64,000 nt of DNA, taken from positions 1,178,001-1,242,000 of the forward strand of contig NC_022600.1 in NCBI RefSeq assembly GCF_000484535.1. Direction: 5' to 3'. Shown piece after piece: positions 8,930 through 16,449 of the stretch. Made by a program: the position numbers and the translations under genes. Each line of letters begins with the position of its first letter. Position 1 is the first letter of the stretch. The DNA is from Gloeobacter kilaueensis JS1. Lineage in GTDB: Bacteria; Cyanobacteriota; Cyanobacteriia; Gloeobacterales; Gloeobacteraceae. The notes below the pieces were generated by a model. That model worked only from the letters and a program-made list of their open reading frames with translations, did no database searches and had not been told where the DNA came from.

Positions 8930-10024
8930 ATGCTGATCGAAGCGGCGCTGGCCTGGGTGGAGGATTTTCCCTTAAGCCGCCCCTACACGATTGCCTTCAA
9001 GCAGGTGGACCGGGTTCAAAACGTGATCGTAGCCCTGCGCACCGCTTCTGGCCTTGTGGGCCACGGAGCCGCTGCTCCAGAAGCACACGTCACCGGCGAA
9101 ACCCAGCAGGCATGTGAGACTGCCCTGTTAGACGGTGCCCTCGACTGGCTGGTAGGCTGCGACATTCGCGATCTAGCTGCCCTCACGCGCCAGGCCGCTA
9201 AGCGAATGGCAGCCCAACCGGCGGCGCGGGCCGCTATCGAGTCTGCCCTTTACGATCTATTGGCCCAGTATCTGGGCATTCCCCTCGTTCGCCTTCTGGG
9301 CCAGGTGCATACTGCGCTGCCCACATCGATCACGATCGGCATCAAGTCCCTGACCGAGACGCTTAGCGAGGCAGACGAGTACCTGGGGCGGGGCTTTCGC
9401 ATCCTCAAAGTGAAGCTGGGCCACGATCTAGAACAAGACATCGAGCGGCTTTTTCGCCTGCGCGAACGGGTTGGAACTTCCATTCCCCTGCGAGTCGATC
9501 CCAACCAGGGCTACAGCAGCGCTGAACTTGAACTGTTCGTCCAGCGCACCGCTACCCTCGATCTCGAATTTATCGAGCAGCCTGTAGCCGCCCACCTGGC
9601 CGAATCTCTGCGCACCCTCCCCGACGCGATCCGCTCCCAGATTGCCCTCGACGAGAGCCTGCTCGACGCCCACGACGCCTTGAGGTGGCTCACTCCTCCC
9701 GCCGCCTGCGGCATCTTCAACATCAAATTGATGAAGTGCGGCGGCATCACTCCAGCCCTGCAGATCGCCCACCTGGCGGAGCTGGCGGGCATTGCTCTTA
9801 TGTGGGGCTGCATGGACGAGAGCCTCATCAGCATCACCGCTGCCCTTCATACTGCCCTCGCCTGCCCGGCCACCCGCTACCTCGACCTCGACGGCAGCCT
9901 CGATCTGGCCCGCGACATCGCCACCGGCGGATTCATCCTCAAAGACGGCTTTCTCTCAGTGCCCGACACGCCGGGCCTGGGCGTGCAGCTCAGCTATTCT
10001 CAGGACGCCGACCTGCGCACCTGA
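8930..10024 (+). CDS. Dipeptide epimerase (enolase superfamily)
   Basis: 364 aa. A capping domain with a muconate-lactonizing-type start leads to a TIM barrel carrying enolase-superfamily residues: KVKLGHD (KxK base), DPNQGY, FIEQPV and DESLLDA as metal ligands, and NIKLMKCGG with the second lysine. This matches L-Ala-D/L-Glu and related dipeptide epimerases of peptidoglycan peptide recycling. A GGGAG sequence precedes the ATG closely. The last codons lie inside a 49-bp sequence (10016-10064) repeated at the nfi 3' end. Confidence 0.9.
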   Translation: MLIEAALAWVEDFPLSRPYTIAFKQVDRVQNVIVALRTASGLVGHGAAAPEAHVTGETQQACETALLDGALDWLVGCDIRDLAALTRQAAKRMAAQPAARAAIESALYDLLAQYLGIPLVRLLGQVHTALPTSITIGIKSLTETLSEADEYLGRGFRILKVKLGHDLEQDIERLFRLRERVGTSIPLRVDPNQGYSSAELELFVQRTATLDLEFIEQPVAAHLAESLRTLPDAIRSQIALDESLLDAHDALRWLTPPAACGIFNIKLMKCGGITPALQIAHLAELAGIALMWGCMDESLISITAALHTALACPATRYLDLDGSLDLARDIATGGFILKDGFLSVPDTPGLGVQLSYSQDADLRT

Positions 10025-10064
10025 TTGCTAAATAGATGCGCCTGCCGGGTCGGCTCCGGCAGCC
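10016..10064. repeat. 49-bp direct repeat, copy 1
   Basis: This segment matches 10870-10918 at 46 of 49 positions with no gaps. It starts inside the last codons of the epimerase, whose TGA lies at 10022-10024. In minus orientation it also encodes the same C-terminal residues as nfi (LPEPTRQAHLFSNQVR). The ParDE module lies between the two copies. Confidence 0.9.
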
Positions 10065-10187
10065 GGAACCCAGGAGGAATGATCTGTAGCGCTGATTTGT
10101 TACGCTATTCCCTGATCTATGCCATTTTATGTTATCTCTTGCTATTTTGTGACATTCGTGTGACGATAGTGCAATAGGAGGTGCCTC

Positions 10188-10448
10188 ATGCAAAGCATGA
10201 ACATTTCTTTACCTGAACCTCTCAAACAGTTTGTCGATAGACAGATTGCCCAAGGGCGCTATAGCAGCGTCAGCGAATATATCCGCGAACTGATCCGCGC
10301 CGATGAAAAACGCAAGGCAGAAGAACAACTTGAAGCCAAGCTGCTGCAGGGGCTTAACAGTCCCGAAATCGAGCTGACAGCGGCGGATTGGAGCAGCATT
10401 CGTCAGGCGGCTTTAGCAAAGCTAGAAGCACGCAAGAAACAGCGCTGA
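10188..10448 (+). CDS. parD: ParD-type antitoxin
   Basis: 86 aa. The N-terminus MNISLPEPLKQFVDRQI ... YSSVSEYIRELIR is the ribbon-helix-helix and dimerisation pattern of ParD/CopG-like antitoxins; the C-terminal part is charged and helical, the usual toxin-binding arm. The start at 10188 has a near-ideal ribosome site (AGGAGG at 10177-10182). The stop overlaps the parE start by one base. Antitoxins of this family usually repress their own operon through the upstream AT-rich stretch (about 10080-10175). Confidence 0.92.
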   Translation: MQSMNISLPEPLKQFVDRQIAQGRYSSVSEYIRELIRADEKRKAEEQLEAKLLQGLNSPEIELTAADWSSIRQAALAKLEARKKQR

Positions 10449-10762
10449 TGCCGAGGATCGTTCAGCGCGTAGCAGCCAGAGACGATCTTATCGAGCATTT
10501 TGTTTATCTTGCTGAAAATGCTGGTCTGGATGTAGCTGAGCGTTTTCTAGCGAACGCAGAAATCAGCTTCAACGCTTTGGGAGAACAGCCCATGCTCGGC
10601 GTCGCCTTGGCTTTACGACATCCCGAGCTGATTGGCCTGCGAAAATGGCGCGTCAAGGACTTTGATAATTATCTTATCTTTTACCAACCGCGCCTGGATT
10701 GTGTGTCAATTGTGCGTGTGCTACATGGGGCGCAGGATTGGTTGCGTGTGTTGGAGACTTGA
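10448..10762 (+). CDS. parE: ParE/RelE-family toxin
   Basis: 104 aa from the ATG at 10448, which overlaps the parD stop codon and signals translational coupling. The sequence has the RelE/ParE fold: an N-terminal helical region (ARDDLIEHFVYLAENAG...AERFLAN), then a sheet with GLRKWRVKDFDNYLIFYQ and VSIVRVLHGAQDW at the end. ParE toxins inhibit gyrase, while RelE relatives cleave mRNA; the sequence favours ParE. It looks intact and forms a module with parD. Confidence 0.92.
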   Translation: MPRIVQRVAARDDLIEHFVYLAENAGLDVAERFLANAEISFNALGEQPMLGVALALRHPELIGLRKWRVKDFDNYLIFYQPRLDCVSIVRVLHGAQDWLRVLET

Positions 10763-10853
10763 CGGGGTGACAGAAGACTTAGGAAGTAAGTTGCAGGAGC
10801 ACTGGAGTTCTTTGGCCCTGGTGGTATTGCTTCACCCACCTTCAGCCTATCGT

Positions 10854-11555
10854 TCAAAGCATGGCTCTACGCACCTGATTGCTGAATAGATGCGCCTGCC
10901 GGGTTGGTTCCGGCAGCCTATAGCCCCGCCCACAGCGCAGCACCCAATCGACGGCACTTTCAAGGTCTAGGCGGTGACCCACCGAGACGTAGAGCGGCTG
11001 CACCCGGTCCCGCGTGCGCACGACCTGGCCAATCACCCGATTCTTCCAGAGCAGATCCGTCTTTGAGCCCGCCTGCTCCCCCAAATTCCCAGCCGGATGA
11101 CCGACCAGAATCGACTTGGCACAGCCGATCGCAGGCAGATCCAACAGCAAACCCAGATGGGAAGCGATGCCCAGATGGCGCGGATGGGCGTAACCCTGGC
11201 CATCGACAAGCAGCAGATCCGGTCGCTTCTCGAGCTGGGCGATGGCCTTTAAGATAGGCGGCGCTTCTCGAAAACTGAGCAAGCCCGGAACATACGGAAA
11301 ATTGACCACCTCGCTCACCGAGCGCCGCTCGCCGACATCCAGACTCGGATATTCCAGCACCACGACCACTGCGTGAACTGGACTTTCCGGCAGGCGGGGA
11401 TTAAAGCTCACATCCACCCCCGCTATCCGATGAACGTCTACTAACTTGCCTTCCCGCACCACCTGGGAAGCCAGTTGCTTCTGCAGTTCGATTGCCTGCT
11501 GAGGCGTTACGTCCCACCTGTGTAGGGGCAAATGGTGATCAGTTTCAGAATTCAT
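10854..11555 (-). CDS. nfi: Endonuclease V (deoxyinosine 3'-endonuclease)
   Basis: 233 aa from the ATG at 11555 (a GTG lies one codon upstream). Motifs are AGVDVSFNP with the first catalytic Asp, YVPGLLSFREAP, LLVDGQGYAHPRHLGIASHLG with the second acidic site, and GCAKSILVG. The enzyme nicks DNA at the second phosphodiester 3' of deoxyinosine. It is cytoplasmic DNA repair. Its 3' end lies in copy 2 of the 49-bp repeat, so its C-terminal sequence is also present, out of context, on the other side of parDE. Confidence 0.93.
   Translation of the reverse strand: MNSETDHHLPLHRWDVTPQQAIELQKQLASQVVREGKLVDVHRIAGVDVSFNPRLPESPVHAVVVVLEYPSLDVGERRSVSEVVNFPYVPGLLSFREAPPILKAIAQLEKRPDLLLVDGQGYAHPRHLGIASHLGLLLDLPAIGCAKSILVGHPAGNLGEQAGSKTDLLWKNRVIGQVVRTRDRVQPLYVSVGHRLDLESAVDWVLRCGRGYRLPEPTRQAHLFSNQVRRAML
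10870..10918. repeat. 49-bp direct repeat, copy 2
   Basis: Partner of 10016-10064, with three mismatches. This copy belongs to the coding 3' end of nfi. The 805 bases between the copies contain parDE and little else. Confidence 0.9.
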
Positions 11556-11895
11556 CACCTGAATAACTCGTGTCAGATCAACTCTAGAACAAGAAAGATT
11601 TGCCTGAGCCTGCCCGCCAGGCTTCCACTGCTTTGCCTTCTATAAGCTCTATTTCACCTTCTCGGCGTTAATGGTGGGATCTCATTCATCCCCGGCAGCT
11701 GGAGCTACCAGTATCAGCACATCTTTATCCAGCAGGTCACCAATACTGTGACCAGGAGGTAGCTCCAATCGACCATCCTTGTTCACATGGGCACGAATCA
11801 TGTTCCCTATTGTAGGCTGCCAGGAGCGAGCAAGCGGCAAAACAACCGGCAACGATGATAGGTGGTACACCGACAGAGGATTAAGGCAGCTTGCG
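11556..11895. other. Intergenic stretch between nfi and kinase-gene fragment
   Basis: About 340 bases without a confident gene. It holds the nfi promoter side and one short minus-strand reading frame (11682-11801, listed separately). No homology was seen between 11802-11895 and the region upstream of the intact kinase gene at 14316. Confidence 0.5.
11682..11801 (-). CDS. Small hypothetical protein (39 aa)
   Basis: A 39-residue frame from the ATG at 11801 with a weak AGGGA upstream. The product begins MIRAHVNKDGRLELPPG and continues with LLDKDVLILV. The opening, with a short basic beta strand and a KDGRLELP turn, resembles the N-terminus of short AbrB- or DUF104-like antitoxins, but it is too short to assign. 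It may be a remnant. A longer open frame extends upstream antisense to the kinase fragment and is not credible. Confidence 0.35.
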   Translation of the reverse strand: MIRAHVNKDGRLELPPGHSIGDLLDKDVLILVAPAAGDE

Positions 11896-12026
11896 ATGAC
11901 GATTTTGTGTACCGGTGCGGCGGTCGTCGATGTGCTGGTGAGTGTGCCTGAGACGATACCTGAGCCAGGCAGCAGTGCGCTGGTGGAGACGATCGCTCTG
12001 GCGGCGGGCGGTTGTGGGGTCAATAC
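11896..12026 (+). pseudogene. 5' fragment of PfkB carbohydrate kinase gene
   Basis: 131 bases aligned without gaps to the first 131 bases of the intact kinase gene at 14316-14446. I count 7 differences, five in the first 18 bases and all but one synonymous. Homology stops abruptly at 12026, where the right-end hairpin of the tnpB element begins. The frame would encode the first 43 residues only. Confidence 0.9.
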
Positions 12027-12042
12027 TTGCCGCCTGCGGCGG

Positions 12043-12171
12043 TAAAACAAAAACGTGCTCCTTGGGATAAGTTGCAGCTTCTCAGTTTTGCAGGTGCGAA
12101 TTTTTGGGCAGGAAAAACTGGAAATCTTCTGGATGCAGGGAGACAGAACGTGGAGTGACACTCTGCACGCC
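12043..12171 (-). ncRNA. Putative omega RNA (reRNA) region at tnpB 3' end
   Basis: In IS605-type elements the guide RNA scaffold covers the tnpB 3' end and the right end, and its guide comes from the flank beyond the right end. Here that region is 12030-12200 and the guide would be the reverse complement of about 12007-12026, which is kinase sequence. This is positional inference from known TnpB biology; no structure was computed. Confidence 0.4.
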
Positions 12172-13311
12172 CTAAAGGGCGACAGCTTCTTGGGCAAACC
12201 CGACCATTGTCGAGCTTGACGCCCAAAGGCTCTGGCCAAGCCTCAAAATATTCCGAGCAGCGTTCTCATCGCGGTCCATCGACAGTCCACAACTGCACTC
12301 CACCCACCGCTGGGCAAGAGTTAAATGCTCGAACACTGCACCGCAGCAGGAGCAGGTCTTGGACGTGTAGGCCGGGCTGACCAGACTGACTACGCGATTG
12401 GCACTTGCAGCCGAATGCGCGAGTCGTTGGGTGAAGTAGCCCCAACCCGCATCCAGGATGCTCTTACTGAGATGTCGGTTGCGCACCATGTTCGTGATGC
12501 GCAAATCCTCCAGGGCAATCCGGTCGTACCTGCTTATCAAGCGGTACGCCAGCTTATCGAGGAAGTCTTTACGGCGGCCCACAATCCGGGCGTGCTGTTT
12601 CTGGAGCGCCAGCACAGCCTTCTTGCGACCCGTGCCACCTTTAAGTTTGCGAGCCACCGAACGCTGGAGCACTCGCAGTTTGGATTGTTCACTTCGGTAC
12701 CAGCGAGGATTCTCCTCGTGCTGGCCATCGCTGGTAGCAATCAAGCTGTTGATGCCCAGGTCCACGCCCACCTCTTTGCCGGTAGCAGCTACCTGAGCAG
12801 TCTGGACTTCGCAAGCAAACGACCCAAACCACTGTCCGGCTTTGTAGGCGATGCGGAGGGTCTTGATGGTACCCACAAGCGGGCGATGCCAACGAACGGC
12901 TAGCCGCCCTACCCCAAACAGTTTCAGACGACGACCATCGAGCTTGAACCCATTGCCCAATTCTTTGAGGCCAAAAGAGCGGAAGCGATTGCGCCCTTTG
13001 AATCGAGGGTATCCGGGAGTCTCACCAGCTTTTGCTCTGCGGAAGAAAGCACCGAAAGCCTTGTCGATGTCTGCGACCACCACTTGCAAAACGTGGCTGT
13101 GAACCTTTGCAGCGAAAGCATGAGATTTGCGGTATTGTTTGACCCGACGCAATTGCTGAACCTTGGTAATTGTCTGGCCTTGTAGTTGATAGGCCATCTT
13201 GCGTTCTTCCAGACAGAGGTTGTAGAACCTGCGGCACGTCTCTAGCGTAGCGACCAGGGATTTGGCCTGAGACTTGGTGGGGTAAAGACGGTATTGGAAG
13301 GTTTTAATCAT
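12172..13311 (-). CDS. tnpB: RNA-guided endonuclease TnpB
   Basis: 379 aa, usual length. The N-terminal OrfB-type helical region starts IKTFQYRLYPTKSQ. RuvC motifs are intact: GVDLGINSLIATSDG (first Asp), IALEDLRITNM (Glu) and SMDRDENAARNI (last Asp). The zinc ribbon is CSCCG ... VECSCG. TnpB is an RNA-guided DNA nuclease that helps IS200/IS605 elements persist at donor sites. All catalytic residues appear present, so the protein may be active. It is not preceded by a tnpA. Confidence 0.93.
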   Translation of the reverse strand: MIKTFQYRLYPTKSQAKSLVATLETCRRFYNLCLEERKMAYQLQGQTITKVQQLRRVKQYRKSHAFAAKVHSHVLQVVVADIDKAFGAFFRRAKAGETPGYPRFKGRNRFRSFGLKELGNGFKLDGRRLKLFGVGRLAVRWHRPLVGTIKTLRIAYKAGQWFGSFACEVQTAQVAATGKEVGVDLGINSLIATSDGQHEENPRWYRSEQSKLRVLQRSVARKLKGGTGRKKAVLALQKQHARIVGRRKDFLDKLAYRLISRYDRIALEDLRITNMVRNRHLSKSILDAGWGYFTQRLAHSAASANRVVSLVSPAYTSKTCSCCGAVFEHLTLAQRWVECSCGLSMDRDENAARNILRLGQSLWASSSTMVGFAQEAVAL

Positions 13312-13360
13312 ATTAGTATTGTAACACCAAAATCAACGGCTAAAACCTGGAAGCGCCTCA

Positions 13361-13403
13361 CCACGGGGACTAAAGTCCCGTGGCTTGCGGCGGGCTAAAG
13401 CCC
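13361..13403. repeat. Left-end hairpins of the tnpB element
   Basis: Two adjacent palindromes: 13361-13383 with a one-base bulge and AA loop, and 13392-13403 (GGGCTAAAGCCC). They lie between the tnpB start and the papain-like protease gene. Confidence 0.7.
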
Positions 13404-13424
13404 TTTATCTGTCAGAGGTGGGGT

Positions 13425-13922
13425 ATGGGGGAGAGTTGCTGGGGGGGCGCAGGAGGAAACTGGCCTCGCCAGAACGAGCGAGTTGATGTCTCGGTTGTCC
13501 GTCAGGTCGATGCTCTGCACTGCGGACCAGCCTGTGCCGAGATGTTGTTGCGCAAGCGGGGCATATTGCACGTTGATCAGCAAGCAATCGGATCGGTTTG
13601 TGGGGTACCAGTCTGGCCGACGAGCCTGGCCCAAACCATGCAGCAGTTGGCTTCTGCCTCCGGGCAATGGACGGGAGGGTGGGCTGTCGGCACGGGATTG
13701 ACGCCACAGGCAGTCTTCGAGATTCTGTGTGCAACGGGAGCTTGGGCAGCAATGTTATGGACCCCTGGGGAGCGCATCGGGCATATGGTCGTAGTGGACG
13801 GGCTAGAGCAAACAGGGGCTGTGTGCGTTCGTGACCCCTGGCCACCAGGCACTACCTACACCATGAGCCGCCGTGATTTTCTAGACTATTGGACAGAGCA
13901 GGCAATTTTCTGGAGGGCATAA
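13425..13922 (+). CDS. Papain-like (C39-type) cysteine protease, small cytoplasmic
   Basis: 165 aa from the ATG at 13425, preceded by AGAGGTGGGG; an in-frame ATG further upstream at 13380 lies inside the insertion-element end and is less likely. The core fits the C39/papain-like fold: HCGPACAEMLL with the catalytic Cys, GHMVVVDG with the His, and RDPWPPGT with the Asp. There is no signal peptide, ABC domain or membrane segment, so it is not a bacteriocin exporter peptidase. It ends one base before a 106-aa gene, probably its functional partner. The substrate is unknown. The adjacent insertion-element end may have altered its promoter. Confidence 0.75.
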   Translation: MGESCWGGAGGNWPRQNERVDVSVVRQVDALHCGPACAEMLLRKRGILHVDQQAIGSVCGVPVWPTSLAQTMQQLASASGQWTGGWAVGTGLTPQAVFEILCATGAWAAMLWTPGERIGHMVVVDGLEQTGAVCVRDPWPPGTTYTMSRRDFLDYWTEQAIFWRA

Positions 13923-13923
13923 G

Positions 13924-14244
13924 ATGCGGGTGCAAGTCTTGTCGATCCATTCAGAGCCTGGCGCACATACTTTGAGTGCTGATCTCAAAGTTGAGGGGCT
14001 TTTGGGTCATCAGCCTGAACAGTGTAGTCGTTCCTTTCGCTTCGAGGTCGAAGCGGTGGAACTCAGTGGTCACACCCTGCACGTCTTCCACGGCGAGCCG
14101 GATTTCGAGCAGACCTTCTTGTTTGCCGAAGGAATCAAAGGGCCAATTTACAAGCTTGTCCATCGGGTGTTCGCTGGTGAGTCGGTGGCTTTCCCGGTAG
14201 TCTTGGATGACGCCTACCCGGCATCGCTGCAGGCGTCGAACTGA
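13924..14244 (+). CDS. Hypothetical protein paired with the papain-like protease
   Basis: 106 aa, start one base after the protease stop codon, so almost certainly co-translated. The sequence is beta-rich with no membrane segment or Cys motif (VQVLSIHSEPGAHTLSADL ... SRSFRFEVEAVELSGHTLHV). I do not recognise a family. As partner of a small cysteine protease it could be a substrate, an inhibitor/immunity protein or an adaptor. Confidence 0.75.
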   Translation: MRVQVLSIHSEPGAHTLSADLKVEGLLGHQPEQCSRSFRFEVEAVELSGHTLHVFHGEPDFEQTFLFAEGIKGPIYKLVHRVFAGESVAFPVVLDDAYPASLQASN

Positions 14245-14315
14245 AAAATCTTGCAGGGCCAAATCGCTTTGAATCAGGGGCTGAAGGGTTTGTCATGGTT
14301 GAACAGTAGCCTGCA

Positions 14316-15251
14316 ATGACCATCCTTTGTACAGGTGCGGCGGTCGTCGATGTGCTGGTGAGTGTGCCTGAGACGATGCCTGAGCCAGGCAGCAGTGCGC
14401 TGGTGGAGACAATCGCTCTGGCGGCGGGCGGTTGTGGGGTCAATACGGCAATTGCCCTGGCACGGCTCGGGGTGCCGGTTCAGTTTATGGCAGTGCTCGG
14501 GGCGGACGGGGCGGGCGATTTTCTGAGAGCCCAGCTTCGGGGGGCAGGAGTCGGACTGGAGTACTTTTGGCAATCTCGGCTGGTAGCGACCAAAAGTGCG
14601 GTGGTGTTGCTTGATTCTTCGGGGGAGCGCGCTTTTTTGCGCACGCGGGGGGGCGGGAACGCGATCGCTCCGGTGGATTTTTCTTACCTGGACTGGTCGC
14701 GCTTCAGCCACCTGCACATCGGTGGCAACTATTCGCTGCGGCGGTTGCTGGGGGTGGATCTGGCGGCTGTGCTCCGGCTGGCACGCAAATCGGGGGTCGT
14801 TACCAGTCTGGATACGGTCTGGAGCAGCGACGGCAACTGGGAAGTGCTGCTGCCGGCCCTCGGCGCAATCGATTATCTGTTGCCGAGCCTGGTAGAAGCC
14901 CAGGCCATCAGCGGCGAGCGGGTGCCAGAAAAGATCGCCCGCTGGTTCGTGGGGCACGGCTCGCGCACGGTCGTGCTCAAGCTCGGGGCGGAGGGCGCTT
15001 ACTGCTATGCGCCGCAAATCGAAGTGTACCTGCCGGCGGCACCGGTACCGGGTGGACGGGTCATCGATACGACCGGGGCCGGGGACGCTTTTTGCGCCGG
15101 GTTTCTGGGGGCGCTGGTAGAAGGACACTCCCTTATCGAAGCGGTGCGCTGGGCGAATGCCTGGGGAGCCGTGGCGGTGAGCGGCCTCGGGGCGACGGGC
15201 GGGCTGGTCGATCGGCAGCAGTTGGAGACGGTCTTAAAGGCGCAGGACTGA
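14316..15251 (+). CDS. PfkB/ribokinase-family carbohydrate kinase
   Basis: 311 aa. N-terminal motif AAGGCGVNTAIALARLG (substrate-side glycines) and C-terminal signature DTTGAGDAFCAGFLGAL with the catalytic Asp define the PfkB family. It phosphorylates a sugar or nucleoside with ATP; substrate not determinable. Its first 131 bases are duplicated at 11896-12026 beside the tnpB element. Confidence 0.9.
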   Translation: MTILCTGAAVVDVLVSVPETMPEPGSSALVETIALAAGGCGVNTAIALARLGVPVQFMAVLGADGAGDFLRAQLRGAGVGLEYFWQSRLVATKSAVVLLDSSGERAFLRTRGGGNAIAPVDFSYLDWSRFSHLHIGGNYSLRRLLGVDLAAVLRLARKSGVVTSLDTVWSSDGNWEVLLPALGAIDYLLPSLVEAQAISGERVPEKIARWFVGHGSRTVVLKLGAEGAYCYAPQIEVYLPAAPVPGGRVIDTTGAGDAFCAGFLGALVEGHSLIEAVRWANAWGAVAVSGLGATGGLVDRQQLETVLKAQD

Positions 15252-15255
15252 GCGA

Positions 15256-16323
15256 CTAGCCAGGACGCGAAGGGCGATCAACCCAGCGGGCGGCGGCCTG
15301 GGCTGTGTGAAAGTCGGGGGGCACGCGCCGGACCTGCGGGAGGTTCGGATCTGACCGGCTGGTGGCAAGCAGGTGGATCGCGTCGCTGTCGATGTTGTCG
15401 AGGCGCACCAGATGATAATCGCCCCAGCTATCGATCGTTTCAGAAGGAAGCCGCCCGTAGATCCGCTCGTAGCCGATGCCTTCGAGAAGAACCTGGCGGA
15501 GGCGCAGGTCGTCCTCTTCTAATAGCCAGTGCGGTTGCCAGTCGCAGGGAGGGATGCGGCCATAGGCGTCAGGCAGGGTAAAGCCGTGCCAGGAATACAG
15601 GCTCCAGCCATCGCCAAACTGAACGGCGGGTTTGCCCTCGGCGTGCAACCGCTCGTGGGCGTCGAAGTGCAGCTGCACGGGCCGCTCGCTCACCAGGCAG
15701 ACCCGACGGTAAGGAAAGACCCAGCCGCAGTGCTGCACCACCTGGCGAAAGGCCGCCCAGGTGGCCCGGTGGTGCGGGCATTCGAGCACGCTGAAGCAAA
15801 AATCGAAGTAGCAGCACAGAGCTGCCCAGCCAGTGGGCGAGATGCTGTTGATCGAAAGACTCTGGACCTGCTCTTCGAGGGCAGCAACGAGCTGGTTTTC
15901 GAGGCTGCGCCACAGGCAGTTGGCCAGGTGTTTTTTGAGCACTTCCTCCAGATGATGGCGCGGCCCACGGCTGAATCGACGGCGCAGCTGCTGGCCCAGT
16001 GCGTCGCCGAGCGCCCAGCTCAGCCGCTGCCAGAGCAATCCCGCCTGGGGACTGATGCTGGAGCGAAAGATTGCGGTCTGGGTGGCCGCGTGGGGACTGG
16101 CACAAAAATGAATTGCAGGCTCCGGCAGCTCCGCCAGGGCGTAGGCAGCGCGGATTGCCGCTGTCGCTTCTTTGCGATCGAGCGACTTGCAACTTAAAGC
16201 GAACTGCCACCACTTCCGGCAGTACATCAAGATCAAGGCTTCGTGCTCAGGAGCGAGGCTGTCCAGCCGCAGCAACTGCCGGCCGCTGTCCTGGCTCATC
16301 GGAGGTGCTCGATTGGTGGGCAT
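15256..16323 (-). CDS. DUF6745-like hypothetical protein
   Basis: 355 aa from the ATG at 16323; an ATG at 16299 is an alternative, and longer upstream frames run into the aminotransferase promoter. The protein is Trp/His-rich with a conserved tail (WGDYHLVRLD ... LATSRSDPNLPQVRRVPP), recalling the DUF6745 domain often attached to leucine-rich repeats in cyanobacteria and actinobacteria. Here no leucine-rich repeats are present. Function unknown. It ends 4 bases after the convergent kinase gene. Confidence 0.7.
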   Translation of the reverse strand: MPTNRAPPMSQDSGRQLLRLDSLAPEHEALILMYCRKWWQFALSCKSLDRKEATAAIRAAYALAELPEPAIHFCASPHAATQTAIFRSSISPQAGLLWQRLSWALGDALGQQLRRRFSRGPRHHLEEVLKKHLANCLWRSLENQLVAALEEQVQSLSINSISPTGWAALCCYFDFCFSVLECPHHRATWAAFRQVVQHCGWVFPYRRVCLVSERPVQLHFDAHERLHAEGKPAVQFGDGWSLYSWHGFTLPDAYGRIPPCDWQPHWLLEEDDLRLRQVLLEGIGYERIYGRLPSETIDSWGDYHLVRLDNIDSDAIHLLATSRSDPNLPQVRRVPPDFHTAQAAARWVDRPSRPG

Positions 16324-16449
16324 ATCGTAGCACGGGTCGGTCCACTCCCTGGTCGTCCAGACCACACCGCTTTGGTCAGCACAGATACAAACTGGCATGT
16401 ACGGTATCCTGATGAGGCTACCGTTGTTCTTGTTGCTGCAGGGCAATCT

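Larger units (their letters stand above)
12027..13415 (-). mobile_element. IS200/IS605-family element of the tnpB-only (IS1341) type
   Basis: The element reads on the minus strand. The right end (low coordinates) has a perfect 5-bp hairpin CCGCC/GGCGG at 12030-12042 directly against the kinase fragment. The left end (high coordinates) has two palindromes: 13361-13383 (CCACGG and CCGTGG arms with a bulge) and 13392-13403 (GGGCT/AGCCC). These subterminal hairpins are what the TnpA-Y1 transposase recognises in this family. No tnpA is present, so movement would need TnpA in trans. The outer left boundary is uncertain by tens of bases. Confidence 0.75.

Noticed and set aside
11682-12239. 185-aa minus-strand frame
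   Set aside because: Its N-terminal two thirds read through the tnpB element's right end and antisense to the kinase fragment; only the short C-terminal part might be real.
15529-16197. Plus-strand 222-aa frame inside the DUF6745-like gene
   Set aside because: Antisense shadow; no ribosome site and no recognisable domain.
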